From positions 4,216,001 to 4,280,000 of the forward strand of contig NZ_CP114013.1 of NCBI RefSeq assembly GCF_028416635.1: a stretch of 64,000 nt of DNA, read 5' to 3'. The translations under genes were made by a program, and so were the position numbers. Positions 49,813 to 58,725 of this stretch are shown here, piece by piece. This DNA comes from Baekduia alba (lineage in GTDB: Bacteria > Actinomycetota > Thermoleophilia > Solirubrobacterales > Solirubrobacteraceae). Positions within the stretch are counted from its first letter, which is position 1, and each line of letters opens with the position of its first letter. Under the pieces are notes generated by a model. That model searched no databases. It saw only the letters and a program-made list of their open reading frames with translations, and was not told where the DNA came from.

Positions 49813-50547
49813 TCAGCGGTTCGTGGCCTTGAGCAGGCAGTTGATGCTCGCCGCCGAGGTCCCGCTCGACCCGTCCGCGTAGGTGAACGTCCCGAGGAAC
49901 GGCCAGCCCGGCTTCGCGCACGACGTCGGCGCCTCGATGAACGGCACGCCCTTCCGGCCGATGCCCCCGACGGTGACCTCGAAGTCGAGGATCGCCGCGT
50001 CGTTGTCGCCCACCGTCCGGATCCGCCCGACCGGGAGGTCCAGCTTGTACCCGTACTTGCCCGGCGTCTTGGTGAGCGTGCCCTCCAGCGGGATGACGAC
50101 CGTGCTCAGCGCCCGCGCGTAGATCAGGAGCTTGTGCCCGTTGCCGACCTGGGGCCCGTTGAAGACGTCGATCGTCGCCGGGAAGTTCTGCTGCAGAGCG
50201 TTGGCCGTCGCCTTGCCGCTGCCCAGCCGCGAGCTCTTCGGGCAGCCCGGCGCGCCCTTCTGCTCGAGGATCTGCAGCGTGCAGGTCCCGAACGCCTCCG
50301 GATGGACCCGCGCGCCCCTGGTGAACCGGAAGACCATGTGGTTGACCGGCGACGGCACCACGCCGTCGGTCGATCCCAGCGTCGCGCCCAGCGACAGGTT
50401 CACGATCCACGGCTTGCCGCCGGCCTGCTGGCGGACGAGCTCGGTGCCGACGTTGAGCTGCTGCGTGTGGTCGGCGAGCGCGGCGGCCGGCACGCCGAGG
50501 AGGCTGAGGGCAGCGACGACACCAACAAGCGTGCGGCGGACGTTCAT
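49813..50547 (-). CDS. Secreted protein coupled to the MCE gene
   Basis: This 244-residue protein starts ATG 50547 behind GGAGGAA with a signal peptide (LVGVVAALSLLGVPAAALAD). The mature part is beta-rich with Cys pairs (FGTCTLQILEQKGAPGCPKS) and ends SGTSAASINCLLKATNR. It resembles a family of secreted actinobacterial proteins that follow MCE-type genes or occur in tandem in Solirubrobacter-like genomes. Its ATG overlaps the MCE stop, so the two are co-translated and may act together in lipid trafficking. Confidence 0.6.
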   Translation of the reverse strand: MNVRRTLVGVVAALSLLGVPAAALADHTQQLNVGTELVRQQAGGKPWIVNLSLGATLGSTDGVVPSPVNHMVFRFTRGARVHPEAFGTCTLQILEQKGAPGCPKSSRLGSGKATANALQQNFPATIDVFNGPQVGNGHKLLIYARALSTVVIPLEGTLTKTPGKYGYKLDLPVGRIRTVGDNDAAILDFEVTVGGIGRKGVPFIEAPTSCAKPGWPFLGTFTYADGSSGTSAASINCLLKATNR

Positions 50548-52106
50548 GGGGTGGTTCCTCCTGGGTGAGACAGCGGTCGGATCTGCGGGAAGCTCGCGGT
50601 GCCCTGCGGCAGGCGCTGCAGCGCGCACGGTGGCGCGGCGGCGCGGTCGTCATGCAACACGAAGTGCTCGATGCGCCCGAGCATCTCGGTGGAGAAGCCG
50701 CCGGCCCGGTCGGTGCTCGCCAGCCGCGGGAACGCGAGCGCCCGCGCGCAGCTGCGGTCGTCGAAGACGCCGAGCGCGCGGGCGCGGCCGAACACCGCCG
50801 ACGACCCGTCCGGATACGGGTTGACGCGCGACCACGACTGCTTGGCCGGGTACTGCGCGAGGCTGCCGGGGTTGAGCGCCATCCCGACGCGCGCGTAGTG
50901 CACGCCCGCGCCCGCCGAGCCGTAGCCGGCGGCGGTCGCGTTGGTCGCCGCGGTCACGTTGGCCACCAGCGTGCTCAGCGTGCCGGCCCGCGTCGAGATG
51001 TAGGTCAACACCGGCTGCAGCTGGTCCAGGAACGGCGCGAACTGGGCGACGAACGGCCGGGCGGCGTCGAAGAACCGCCGCGCGGCCGGCAGCCCGCGCC
51101 GGGCCGCGCCGTTCAGCGGACCGACCTGCTCGAGCAGCCCGCGCAGCTCCCGCGCGGTCGCCGGCACCGCTGCGGCCGTCTGGCTGAACGCGCGGAACCC
51201 GGGCTGCAACGACGTGATCACCGGGTCCGCATCCTGCCGGAACCGCTGCGCCCGATGTAGCAGTCGCCGCGACTGCGCCTCGAAGGTCGGCAGCGCCCGG
51301 AACGCGTCGGCCAGCTCGGCGGACCCGCGCGCGAGCGCGTCGGTCGCCCGCGAGCCGTTGACGATCGCGCCATGCAGCGCCGCGCGCCGCTCGCTCAGCG
51401 CGTCGAAGACCACGCCGGTGTTGGCGACCGCCGCGCGGACCGCGCCCTGCTGGCGGTTGAGCACCTCCAGCACCTGCGTCAGGTCCTGCTCGAAGCCCGG
51501 CAGCGACCCGAGCGCGTCGTTGAGCGACGCGCCCTCGGTGCCCAGCGCCTGCGCCTGGGTCTGGATCCAGGTCGCCAGCGCCCGCCGCGTCGGCGCGTCG
51601 AAGGTCCGCAGGACCTCGTCGACCTCCACGCTCGGCGCCACGTTCGCGCTCGCCAGCCGTCCGCCGTCGGGCACCGCCGCGGTGCGCGCGCCGCCGGGCG
51701 TCAGCTCGAGGTACTCCTCCCCCGCCAGCGACTTGCGCCGGATCGTCGCCCGCACGTCGCTGCGCAGCGGCGCGTAGCGCGCGTCGATCTCGAGCTCCGC
51801 GTCCTTGCGGTCGCCCACCGCGCGGGCGGTCCTGACGACGCGCCCGACGCTCACGCCCGAGATCCGGACGTCGGCCTCCTGGGCCAGCAGGTCGGCCTCG
51901 GGCAGCGCGACGACGACGCGATAGCCCTTGGCCTTCATGGGCACGCTCCCGCCGAACGCGTTCCACAGGTACAACATCAACCCGAAGCACGTCAGCGCGA
52001 ACGCCGCGACCACCAGGATGCGGCCAGTGGTCAGGGACTCGGTCCTCAAGGGCGGCGACTGTAACCACGGATTGCCCTGGATTTCCAGGGCGTTCACGCG
52101 GTCCAT
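50544..52106 (-). CDS. MCE/MlaD-domain protein
   Basis: This 520-residue protein has one N-terminal membrane helix (GRILVVAAFALTCFGLMLYL). The MlaD/MCE domain (YRVVVALPEADLLAQEADVR, ISGVSVGRVVRT, RKSLAGEEYLELTPGG) is followed by a long helical region typical of actinobacterial Mce proteins (residues about 165-380) and a Pro-rich C-terminus. MCE proteins form hydrophobic tunnels for lipid transport across the envelope. Here a single gene stands alone without YrbE permease or other mce genes. It may share permeases encoded elsewhere. Confidence 0.85.
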   Translation of the reverse strand: MDRVNALEIQGNPWLQSPPLRTESLTTGRILVVAAFALTCFGLMLYLWNAFGGSVPMKAKGYRVVVALPEADLLAQEADVRISGVSVGRVVRTARAVGDRKDAELEIDARYAPLRSDVRATIRRKSLAGEEYLELTPGGARTAAVPDGGRLASANVAPSVEVDEVLRTFDAPTRRALATWIQTQAQALGTEGASLNDALGSLPGFEQDLTQVLEVLNRQQGAVRAAVANTGVVFDALSERRAALHGAIVNGSRATDALARGSAELADAFRALPTFEAQSRRLLHRAQRFRQDADPVITSLQPGFRAFSQTAAAVPATARELRGLLEQVGPLNGAARRGLPAARRFFDAARPFVAQFAPFLDQLQPVLTYISTRAGTLSTLVANVTAATNATAAGYGSAGAGVHYARVGMALNPGSLAQYPAKQSWSRVNPYPDGSSAVFGRARALGVFDDRSCARALAFPRLASTDRAGGFSTEMLGRIEHFVLHDDRAAAPPCALQRLPQGTASFPQIRPLSHPGGTTP

Positions 52107-52299
52107 GGCCAGGATCCTGCGCTTCTGAACCCGATTTCACCCTTTGGGATGACGAAGATCAGCCTTCGGGTGGATGCCCCGGGTGACGGGCCCGCTCTAC
52201 GGTCGCATCCTCGTGCTGCGGGAGCTCGCGGTCCAAGGAGGAAGCGGGAAGCGGCGCGAGGTCAGCAGGGGAAGGTCAAACCATCAAGGAGGAGGACTG

Positions 52300-53913
52300 G
52301 TGTCCCTCAGAAGTAGCCTTTGGCGCTACCTCGGGCTCCTCGCGGTTGCCGCTCTGGCGGTCGGCGTTCTTGCCGGCCCGGCGTCCGCGAAGAAGATGTC
52401 CGCGAAGCAGCGTGCCGCTGTCCGCACGCAGCTCAAGAAGGAGATCAAGAAGAACCCGAAGGCGATCAACCGGAAGTCGTTCGTCAAGCGCGCGTCGCTG
52501 GTGAACTTCAAGCTGCCGGTCACGATCGCCCTGCGCGGCGGGTCCACCGCCGCGAACCCCAACAAGGCCACCGTCGACCTGGGCGCTTCGCTCGGTCAGC
52601 GCGAGGTCGACCTGGGTGGCTCGCTGTCGGCGGAGCTCACGTTCCACGACTCGTACGACGGTGGCGCGCTGGGCAACGTGGATCTCTCGATCCTCCCGTC
52701 CGCGAACCACAGCCTGACCTCGACGTCGATCCCGCTCCTGTGGAACACGCAGGTGTCGGACCCGGCGACGCGGTACGACGCCAACTCGTTGGGCCTGCCG
52801 ACCGCTCTGTCGGGCTGCGGCAACTTCGTCGGGTCGAGCGCCCTGTCGTTCGGTGGCGCGCTCGCAGCATCCGGCGTCGTCGGCGGCATCCCGCAGCCGG
52901 GCGGCCTTCCGGGCTACCCGTTCGTGGATCCGTCGGTGAGCCTCACGACGCCCGCGGGCTTCCTGCCCGTCACGCCTGGTGTCGACTCGATCGACGCCGT
53001 CACCGCCGGCAAGGCCGCCGGTGACAACAACCAGGTCGGCGGCAACCCGCAGCCGTTCCCGTACTCGGCGCAGTCCACGCCGGGTGGCTTCACGCAGCCG
53101 CCGAGCCCGAAGGACACGGTGCTGCGCACCAACGCGCTGAACCTGGGCATCGCCCCGGCCGGCACCGAGGTCAAGCAGGACAACAACGCCAACGGCGTCA
53201 CCGGTTCGCAGAACATCGTCGTCGGCAAGTCCGGCGGCCAGGCGAACCTGTTCGGGAACATCCCGGGCAAGGCCTACGGCATCGACGTGACCGTCTCCCT
53301 GAAGACCCGGATCAACTCGATCCTCCGTGTGGTCGATCAGGACTCGTTCGGCACGCCGCTGATCACCGGGAACAACTACCCGGCCGGCATCTTCAACTGC
53401 CGTCAGATCTGGACCGGCGGGATCGACAACTACATCCCGTCTGTCCGGCTTGCCGGCAACCTGAAGATCGCCCCGGGCATCACCGCCGGTGGCAAGCTCC
53501 GCATCGCGAAGGCGACGGTCTCGTCGCTGCCCGGCTCGGAGGCCCGCTTCGCGGTCGCCGCCTGCCTGGCTCCGTATGCGGGTTACGACAAGGAGCAGTT
53601 GAGCTCCGACACGGTCGCGCCGACCATCCCCGCGGGCTCCGCGGCGACGGGTCCGGGCGGCACGGTGCCGAACGCCGGCCTGCCGGCCGACACCAGCGCA
53701 GCACGCACGCCGATGCCGGCGGCCAACTGCAACGACGCCCCGACGAGCCTGGTCGCTTCGAGCGCCCTCGCCCCGTCGAGCGTCTCGTCGCTCGCCCCGG
53801 CAGTCCCGGCCGACGGCTACACGACGACCAGCAGCGGCTCGTCCGTCTCGGTCGGCGCTGACCTGAACGTCTCGAACATCTCGCTCGACATCCTCGTCGG
53901 CGACGTGAACTAG
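52300..53913 (+). CDS. Abundant-type secreted protein, unknown
   Basis: This 537-residue protein starts GTG 52300 behind a very strong AAGGAGGAGG. Signal peptide (LLAVAALAVGVLAGPASA) is followed by a basic helical start (KMSAKQRAAVRTQLKKEIKK). A long beta-rich, Gly/Ser/Asn-rich exported region follows, with DLGASLGQREVDLGGSLSAE and LKTRINSILRVVDQDS. The strong ribosome site and biased codons suggest high expression, perhaps a surface-layer or sheath component. I recognise no domain. Confidence 0.6.
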   Translation: MSLRSSLWRYLGLLAVAALAVGVLAGPASAKKMSAKQRAAVRTQLKKEIKKNPKAINRKSFVKRASLVNFKLPVTIALRGGSTAANPNKATVDLGASLGQREVDLGGSLSAELTFHDSYDGGALGNVDLSILPSANHSLTSTSIPLLWNTQVSDPATRYDANSLGLPTALSGCGNFVGSSALSFGGALAASGVVGGIPQPGGLPGYPFVDPSVSLTTPAGFLPVTPGVDSIDAVTAGKAAGDNNQVGGNPQPFPYSAQSTPGGFTQPPSPKDTVLRTNALNLGIAPAGTEVKQDNNANGVTGSQNIVVGKSGGQANLFGNIPGKAYGIDVTVSLKTRINSILRVVDQDSFGTPLITGNNYPAGIFNCRQIWTGGIDNYIPSVRLAGNLKIAPGITAGGKLRIAKATVSSLPGSEARFAVAACLAPYAGYDKEQLSSDTVAPTIPAGSAATGPGGTVPNAGLPADTSAARTPMPAANCNDAPTSLVASSALAPSSVSSLAPAVPADGYTTTSSGSSVSVGADLNVSNISLDILVGDVN

Positions 53914-53953
53914 GCGCCTCGGTCACACCAGCAGTGGCAGTGCACGGATGGAT

Positions 53954-53981
53954 GGAGCCTCGGCCGCAAGGCCGGGGCTCC
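53954..53981 (+). terminator. Hairpin after the abundant secreted protein gene
   Basis: GGAGCC and GGCC (53954-53965) pair with GGCC and GGCTCC (to 53981) around a GCAA loop, 40 bases after the stop codon. The GNRA tetraloop and GC stem fit an intrinsic terminator without T-tract. Confidence 0.6.
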
Positions 53982-54026
53982 GTCCGCCGGCAGGGTAGAA
54001 CTTCTCCGGGAGAGAGATCCATACCG

Positions 54027-55196
54027 ATGCATCGGCATCACCCCGACATGAAGTCCTCGTACCGCCACGGCTGGCGGTTCTTCTCGCGACTGGCCTGCGT
54101 CGTCGCCGTCGCCTTCGCGCTCGTCGCCGCCTGCGTCGGCGTCGCGCCCGCCGCGCTCACGACCAGCGCGCCCAGCGCCACCGCGGCCGCGGACACCTGC
54201 CCCGCGCAGATCCTCAAGAGCGGCAAGCTCGTTCCGGTGTACGAGAAGTACTACAAGTACACCTACAAGAAGATCAAGGGCACCAAGAAGTATCGCAAGG
54301 TCATCGTCTCGGCCAAGCGCAAGCTCCAGGTCAGCTGCACCCGCGCGTGCGTGCGGACCAAGAGCAAGAAGACCAAGAAGTACAAGTACAAGACGGTGGT
54401 CCGCAAGGGCAAGAAGGTGCGCGTCCGCACCGGCAAGCCCAAGACCGTCACCGTGCAGGTCCCGATCTACAAGACGGTCAAGAAGACCGTCAAGGTCAAG
54501 AAGGGCAACAGGATCGTCAAGGTCAAGAAGAAGGTGCGCGTCTACACGTTCGAGAAGTGCAAGTCCACCGGGAACAGCAGCGACGCCGGCACGCCGGTGA
54601 AGGTCCAGGTGCTGGCGGGCTCGGTCGCGAACCTGGACTTCGGCGCCTTCCAGCGCCAGGCCCCGATCACGGGCGCGCTGACCGGCTTCATCCCCGGCGG
54701 CTACAGGCTCAACCAGGACAACCAGATCAACCTGACGCGCGGCAACCTCGCGCTGGGCACGACCAACGTGTTCATCGACGACGACTGCCACGGCGGCCAG
54801 GTCTCGGCGGCGATCCGGACGGGCAACCCCACCAACGTCAACCTCGACCCGACCAAGCAGAGCATCAGCACGCTCACCTCGGCGGGCGGGATCACGGCGA
54901 CGGCGTACACCAAGATCCAGCTGCCACTGGAGCTGCGCAACGACGACGACGGATGCGACCAGCCCTACATCACCACGGGCTACACCGAGTTCACCCAGAC
55001 GTTCTTCCTGAAGGGGAAGATCCAGAAGGGCCTCGGCCTGGCGAAGGTCACCCTGACCTCGCCGCCGGATCCGCTGGACGTGCAGGCCTGCCTGTCGCCC
55101 GGCTCGCCGACGTCGCCGTGCAACAACACGGCGTTGATCATCCCGCTGCCGATCATCGTCAGCACCAACCTGCTGGTGAGCATCAAGGTGGGCTGA
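54027..55196 (+). CDS. Secreted protein with lysine/tyrosine-rich repeats
   Basis: This is a 389-residue protein, ATG 54027 with GGGAGAGAGA upstream. It has a signal peptide (LACVVAVAFALVAACVGVAP). Residues about 60-175 are extremely basic, with KYYKYTYKKIKGTKKYRKV and YKTVKKTVKVKKGNRIVKVK. Such tracts occur in secreted proteins of Solirubrobacter relatives and could bind teichoic acid, DNA or polysaccharide. The C-terminal about 210 residues are beta-rich, similar in style to the preceding protein (ALTGFIPGGYRLNQDNQINL). Unknown function; likely the same surface system as its neighbour. Confidence 0.6.
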   Translation: MHRHHPDMKSSYRHGWRFFSRLACVVAVAFALVAACVGVAPAALTTSAPSATAAADTCPAQILKSGKLVPVYEKYYKYTYKKIKGTKKYRKVIVSAKRKLQVSCTRACVRTKSKKTKKYKYKTVVRKGKKVRVRTGKPKTVTVQVPIYKTVKKTVKVKKGNRIVKVKKKVRVYTFEKCKSTGNSSDAGTPVKVQVLAGSVANLDFGAFQRQAPITGALTGFIPGGYRLNQDNQINLTRGNLALGTTNVFIDDDCHGGQVSAAIRTGNPTNVNLDPTKQSISTLTSAGGITATAYTKIQLPLELRNDDDGCDQPYITTGYTEFTQTFFLKGKIQKGLGLAKVTLTSPPDPLDVQACLSPGSPTSPCNNTALIIPLPIIVSTNLLVSIKVG

Positions 55197-55203
55197 TCGG
55201 CCG

Positions 55204-56688
55204 GTGCGACGTCCGGTCGCGATCGCGCTGACGGTCGCGACCGTCGGCGCCGGGGTCACCTCCGCGGGCGTGCGGTCCCCGCTCGCGGAGGAGGCCGCCG
55301 GCGCCTGGTCGCCGGCGCTGCCGGCCGCGGGCTACTGCGTGCCGGCGCCCGACGACGGGCTGCTCGTGCCGCGCGCCGTGGGCGCGCTGGCGGCGCCGAG
55401 CGGGCCGACCAGGCCGATCGCGATCCTCGACACGGGGGTCGATCCCGGCGTCGGCCAGCTCGCGGGACGCGTCCTGCAGGGCTGGGACGCGCTGACCGGC
55501 GCGCCCGTCAGCGGGGATGGCGACGGGCACGGGACGGAGGCCGCGGGACTGGCGGCCTCCGCCGGGCCGGGGATGCTGGGCGTCGCGCCGGCGAGCCCGA
55601 TCCTGCCGATCCGGATCTACGATCCCGCGACCCGGACGGCGTCGCCGGCGGCGATCGCCAAGGGCATCGCGCTCGCGGTGGCCAAGGGCGCGGGCGTGGT
55701 CGTCGTCGAAGGCTCCGCGCCGCGCGGCGGCGTGGGCGACGACGACGTGCGGATGCTGTCCTCGGCGGTCGACGCGGCGTTCGTCCGGGGCGTGCTGACC
55801 GTCGCGGGCGCGGGCGACGACACGGCCGACGGGACCGCGCCGGCGCTGCCCGCGTCGCTGCCTCACGTGCTGGTCGCGGGGTCGGCGACCCCGTCGGGCG
55901 GTGCGCGGTCGGCGCCGACGAACACCGGGCCGTGGCTGGATCTGCTCGTGCCGGGCGAGGGCGTGACGGCGCCGCTGCCGGGCGCGCTGTGCGCGAACGG
56001 CTACGGGTTCTCGGGCGGGACGTCCTTCGCGGCGCCGTCGCTGGGCGCGGCGGTCGCGGTGGTCCAGGCGGCGCGGCCCGGGCTCACGACACAGCAGCTG
56101 TTCGAGGTCATGCGGCGCGCCGGGACGGATCTGGGGGTCGGCGGGCGCGACGACGACAGCGGGTTCGGGCTGTTGAGCATGGCCTTGGCCTTGAGCGCGG
56201 CGCCGCTGGCGAAGGAGACGTCGGCCGAGATCGACGACGATCCCTTCTGGGTCCGCGGGTCGCCGTACGCGAAGGCCCACCCGGCGCTGCTGACCAGGAC
56301 CAAGCTGCGGTTCAAGGCCAAGGGCACCGTGAGCCCGGCGAAGGACCCGGCCGACGTGTACCGCGTGTCCTTGAGCAAGCGCGAGCGGATGGTCGTGAGC
56401 GTCGGCGCCGCGAGCCCGAACGCGCTGCTCGAGCTGTCCGTGTTGGACCCGCGGGTCGGCGACTTCGACGTGACCGACGACGTCTCCGACTACGCCCTGG
56501 TCGCCACCGGCGGCTTCTCGAACGACCCCCAGGTCGAGTGGACCGCCACACGGAGCGGGATCTACTCCATCGCCGTCCAGGCGGCAGACCCGGTCGACCC
56601 CAACGACCCGGGCGCGTCGGTGCCGGACCTGGAGCCCTACACGCTGAGCGCGTACAAGCAGCGGAGGGATACGCGGGCGAAGCGCTGA
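55204..56688 (+). CDS. Subtilisin-type serine protease (S8), secreted
   Basis: This 494-residue protein starts GTG 55204, seven bases after the lysine-rich protein gene, with a leader (AIALTVATVGAGVTSAG). The catalytic triad is D76 in AILDTGVDPG, H109 in GDGHGTEAAGL and S274 in FSGGTSFAAPS, in correct order and spacing. There is no obvious long propeptide. A C-terminal about 150-residue beta domain (GTVSPAKDPADVYRVSLSKR, RSGIYSIAVQAADP) resembles a pre-peptidase/PPC module. It may process the neighbouring secreted proteins, as the genes look co-transcribed. Confidence 0.88.
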   Translation: MRRPVAIALTVATVGAGVTSAGVRSPLAEEAAGAWSPALPAAGYCVPAPDDGLLVPRAVGALAAPSGPTRPIAILDTGVDPGVGQLAGRVLQGWDALTGAPVSGDGDGHGTEAAGLAASAGPGMLGVAPASPILPIRIYDPATRTASPAAIAKGIALAVAKGAGVVVVEGSAPRGGVGDDDVRMLSSAVDAAFVRGVLTVAGAGDDTADGTAPALPASLPHVLVAGSATPSGGARSAPTNTGPWLDLLVPGEGVTAPLPGALCANGYGFSGGTSFAAPSLGAAVAVVQAARPGLTTQQLFEVMRRAGTDLGVGGRDDDSGFGLLSMALALSAAPLAKETSAEIDDDPFWVRGSPYAKAHPALLTRTKLRFKAKGTVSPAKDPADVYRVSLSKRERMVVSVGAASPNALLELSVLDPRVGDFDVTDDVSDYALVATGGFSNDPQVEWTATRSGIYSIAVQAADPVDPNDPGASVPDLEPYTLSAYKQRRDTRAKR

Positions 56689-57037
56689 GGTGAGCTGCGC
56701 AGCGCTGTTGGCGCCCAGCGCGCGGCGCCGGTGGTCCTGCGCGGCGCGGTCGGTCGGGCATCCAGGGCGTGAGACGGTGCGGGCGGCGCCACCTCACTGG
56801 CGTGCCTCGTCCTTTCGTGCTCAGAGCGGGAGTCAACCCGGCAGTTCGACCCCAAACGCGGCGCCGGCCACCGCGACGACGTCGGCGGTGTTCCGGTGTC
56901 CGTATGAGACACCGCGTCACCGGTGACACCGCCGAGACGACGGGGCACAACCCCACGGCGCCCTCGACCGAGCGCCGCCGCGGCCCTCAGCAGTGGAAAC
57001 GCCGCGACGTGAAGACGCGTGAACCGAAGGCCGGCGA
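56689..57037. other. Intergenic stretch with two dyads
   Basis: I see no gene. At 56895-56913 GGTGTC and GACACC flank a 7-base loop. At 56916-56927 GTCACCGGTGAC is a perfect 12-base palindrome. The two are back to back between the convergent protease and LuxR genes, so they may be a terminator and/or a protein-binding site. Confidence 0.4.
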
Positions 57038-57910
57038 CTACGCCGACGCCGACGCCGGCCGGCGTGCGCCGGTCGCCAGGAAGAGGCTGACCGCCTCGGT
57101 CCGGTTCGCTGCCCCGAGCTTGCGGAGGATGTGGCGGACGTGGGACTTGACGGTGGCCTGGGAGATCACGAGCGAGGAGCCGATGGCCGCGTTGGAGGCG
57201 CCTTCGGACATGAGGTGGAGGACCTCGAGCTCGCGGGCGGTCAGGGTCGTGAGGCGGCCGGGCGCGCCGGAGAGCTCGCCGTCGAGCTCGCTCGCGCCGA
57301 TGCGGGTGGCCGTCGGGAGCGGCTCGTCGCCGTCGCCGGCCTCGCGGGCGCGGCGGAGGCCGCGGCCGGCGATGTCGTCCATGGCCCAGCCGATGCCGGT
57401 CGCGAACGTCCACAGCAGCTCGCGGTCGAGCTCGTCGAGCTCCCGCCCGGTGCCGAAGTGGTCGGCGTGCAGCAGGCCGACGGTATGGCCGTCCCGCACG
57501 ATCGGCGCGACGACGTACGCGGAGGTCCGCGCGACGTGGGTCAGCGGCCGGAAGAGCCCGGTCGCGGTCTGCGCGTCGCGCACCAGCACCGGCATCTGGC
57601 GGACGACCGCCTCGTGCTCGGGCGCGCAGCGGTCCAGCCGGGGCCGGACGGCGCGGGCCAGGCGGGCGAAGTCCGCCGCCATGATCGGGTCCGCCTCGAA
57701 GCTGACGCTCGCGAAGCTGACGCGGTCGCCGCGGATGTGGGACAGCATCGCGCGCTCGAAGCCGACGGCACGGCACGCCTCACGCGGCGCGGCGGAAACG
57801 AGCCGTGCGACCGAGTCCAAGCTCGACAGCCGCGTCATCGCGCGTTGGACCCCGCGCAGACGACGAGCAGCTTCAGCGACAGGACCCAGCGGACGGGTGA
57901 GCACATCCAT
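57038..57910 (-). CDS. LuxR-type regulator with GAF-like sensor
   Basis: This is a 290-residue protein. Residues about 25-185 form a GAF-like sensor domain (FERAMLSHIRGDRVSFASVS, TSAYVVAPIVRDGHTVGLLH). The C-terminus is a LuxR helix-turn-helix: LTTLTARELEVLHLMSEGAS, NAAIGSSLVISQATVKSHVR, HILRKLGAANRTEAV. The GAF domain may sense a small ligand or redox state. I chose ATG 57910; TTG 57919 would add three residues. It is divergent from the next gene across about 220 bases. Confidence 0.85.
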   Translation of the reverse strand: MDVLTRPLGPVAEAARRLRGVQRAMTRLSSLDSVARLVSAAPREACRAVGFERAMLSHIRGDRVSFASVSFEADPIMAADFARLARAVRPRLDRCAPEHEAVVRQMPVLVRDAQTATGLFRPLTHVARTSAYVVAPIVRDGHTVGLLHADHFGTGRELDELDRELLWTFATGIGWAMDDIAGRGLRRAREAGDGDEPLPTATRIGASELDGELSGAPGRLTTLTARELEVLHLMSEGASNAAIGSSLVISQATVKSHVRHILRKLGAANRTEAVSLFLATGARRPASASA

Positions 57911-58131
57911 GGCTGACAAGTGACCCCCAACTCCTCCCTAAGAAGGAGGCGATCGTACCCCCGGTTTGGGTGGAAGGCAAGACCCCAGATCTCAGAGTGT
58001 CGAATGTCTTTTGCCGGACTCATGCTCCGAAATGCCGCTGGACGAACGTCCGGTCCCAACACCGGCGCAAATGTGGCCAAACCGGCACGTCGACACTCAG
58101 CCAAAGGGCTGATCGACCCGATCTCACCCCC

Positions 58132-58623
58132 GTGGGCACGGACGCCCGCGACCCCGCGCCATGGACGGCCGGCGCCGCGCACTGGGGCATGGCGCCGTGC
58201 GGCGGCCGCGTCGCGATCACCTGGGCCCACCTCGACGCCGGGATCAACGCGCGGTCCACATGGGCCAACGACGTCGACCCCTACCTCCAGCCCTCCCGCA
58301 ACACCGAGTGCGCGATCGCCCTGGCGACCGGCGCCGACTGGGACTGGGTCAAGCTCTGCTCGGTCGTCGTCCGCGAGGTCGGCCACCTCACCGGCCACGA
58401 GCACCTGGACGACCCGACCGACATCATGTACTACGCGTACGTGCAGCCGGCGCCGGAGTGCGCCGCGACGCCGGAGCCCGCAGAGGCAGGCCCGTCTCCT
58501 CCGGCGCGGCCCGCGCCGGCCAAGCGGGCCTCGGCCACCCCCAGGCACGCCCCGCCGGCGCCGAAGCGCAAGGCCGCCAAGCCCAAGCCCCGCAAGGCCT
58601 CCGGGGCCCGCGCCCACCGCTGA
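58132..58623 (+). CDS. Matrixin-like metalloprotease remnant or pseudo-enzyme
   Basis: The frame from GTG 58132 gives 163 residues (it is open to about 57970, but the extra part does not look coding). Residues 81-91 read REVGHLTGHEH and are followed by DDPTDIMYY. This is the zinc-binding HExGHxxGxxH plus Met-turn of matrixin-type proteases, except that the first His is Arg. H85 and H91 remain. Without the third ligand catalysis is doubtful. There is no signal peptide, and the C-terminal 60 residues are Pro/Ala/Lys-rich. It could have lost its 5' exported part. Confidence 0.5.
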   Translation: MGTDARDPAPWTAGAAHWGMAPCGGRVAITWAHLDAGINARSTWANDVDPYLQPSRNTECAIALATGADWDWVKLCSVVVREVGHLTGHEHLDDPTDIMYYAYVQPAPECAATPEPAEAGPSPPARPAPAKRASATPRHAPPAPKRKAAKPKPRKASGARAHR

Positions 58624-58725
58624 GCCGGCCCATCCTTCCGACGGGTGGCATCGCGCCCCCCGACCGGGTTAGGATCGCGCCGTCGTTCGGAGAGTCGCCT
58701 TGTCCCGAGGCGACCAGGGGAGAAC

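Noticed and set aside
53910-55259. A 449-codon minus-strand frame opposite the lysine-rich secreted protein
   Set aside because: Val/Leu/Asp/Gly-rich antisense text of Lys codons; the + strand has a signal peptide, ribosome site and coupled neighbours.
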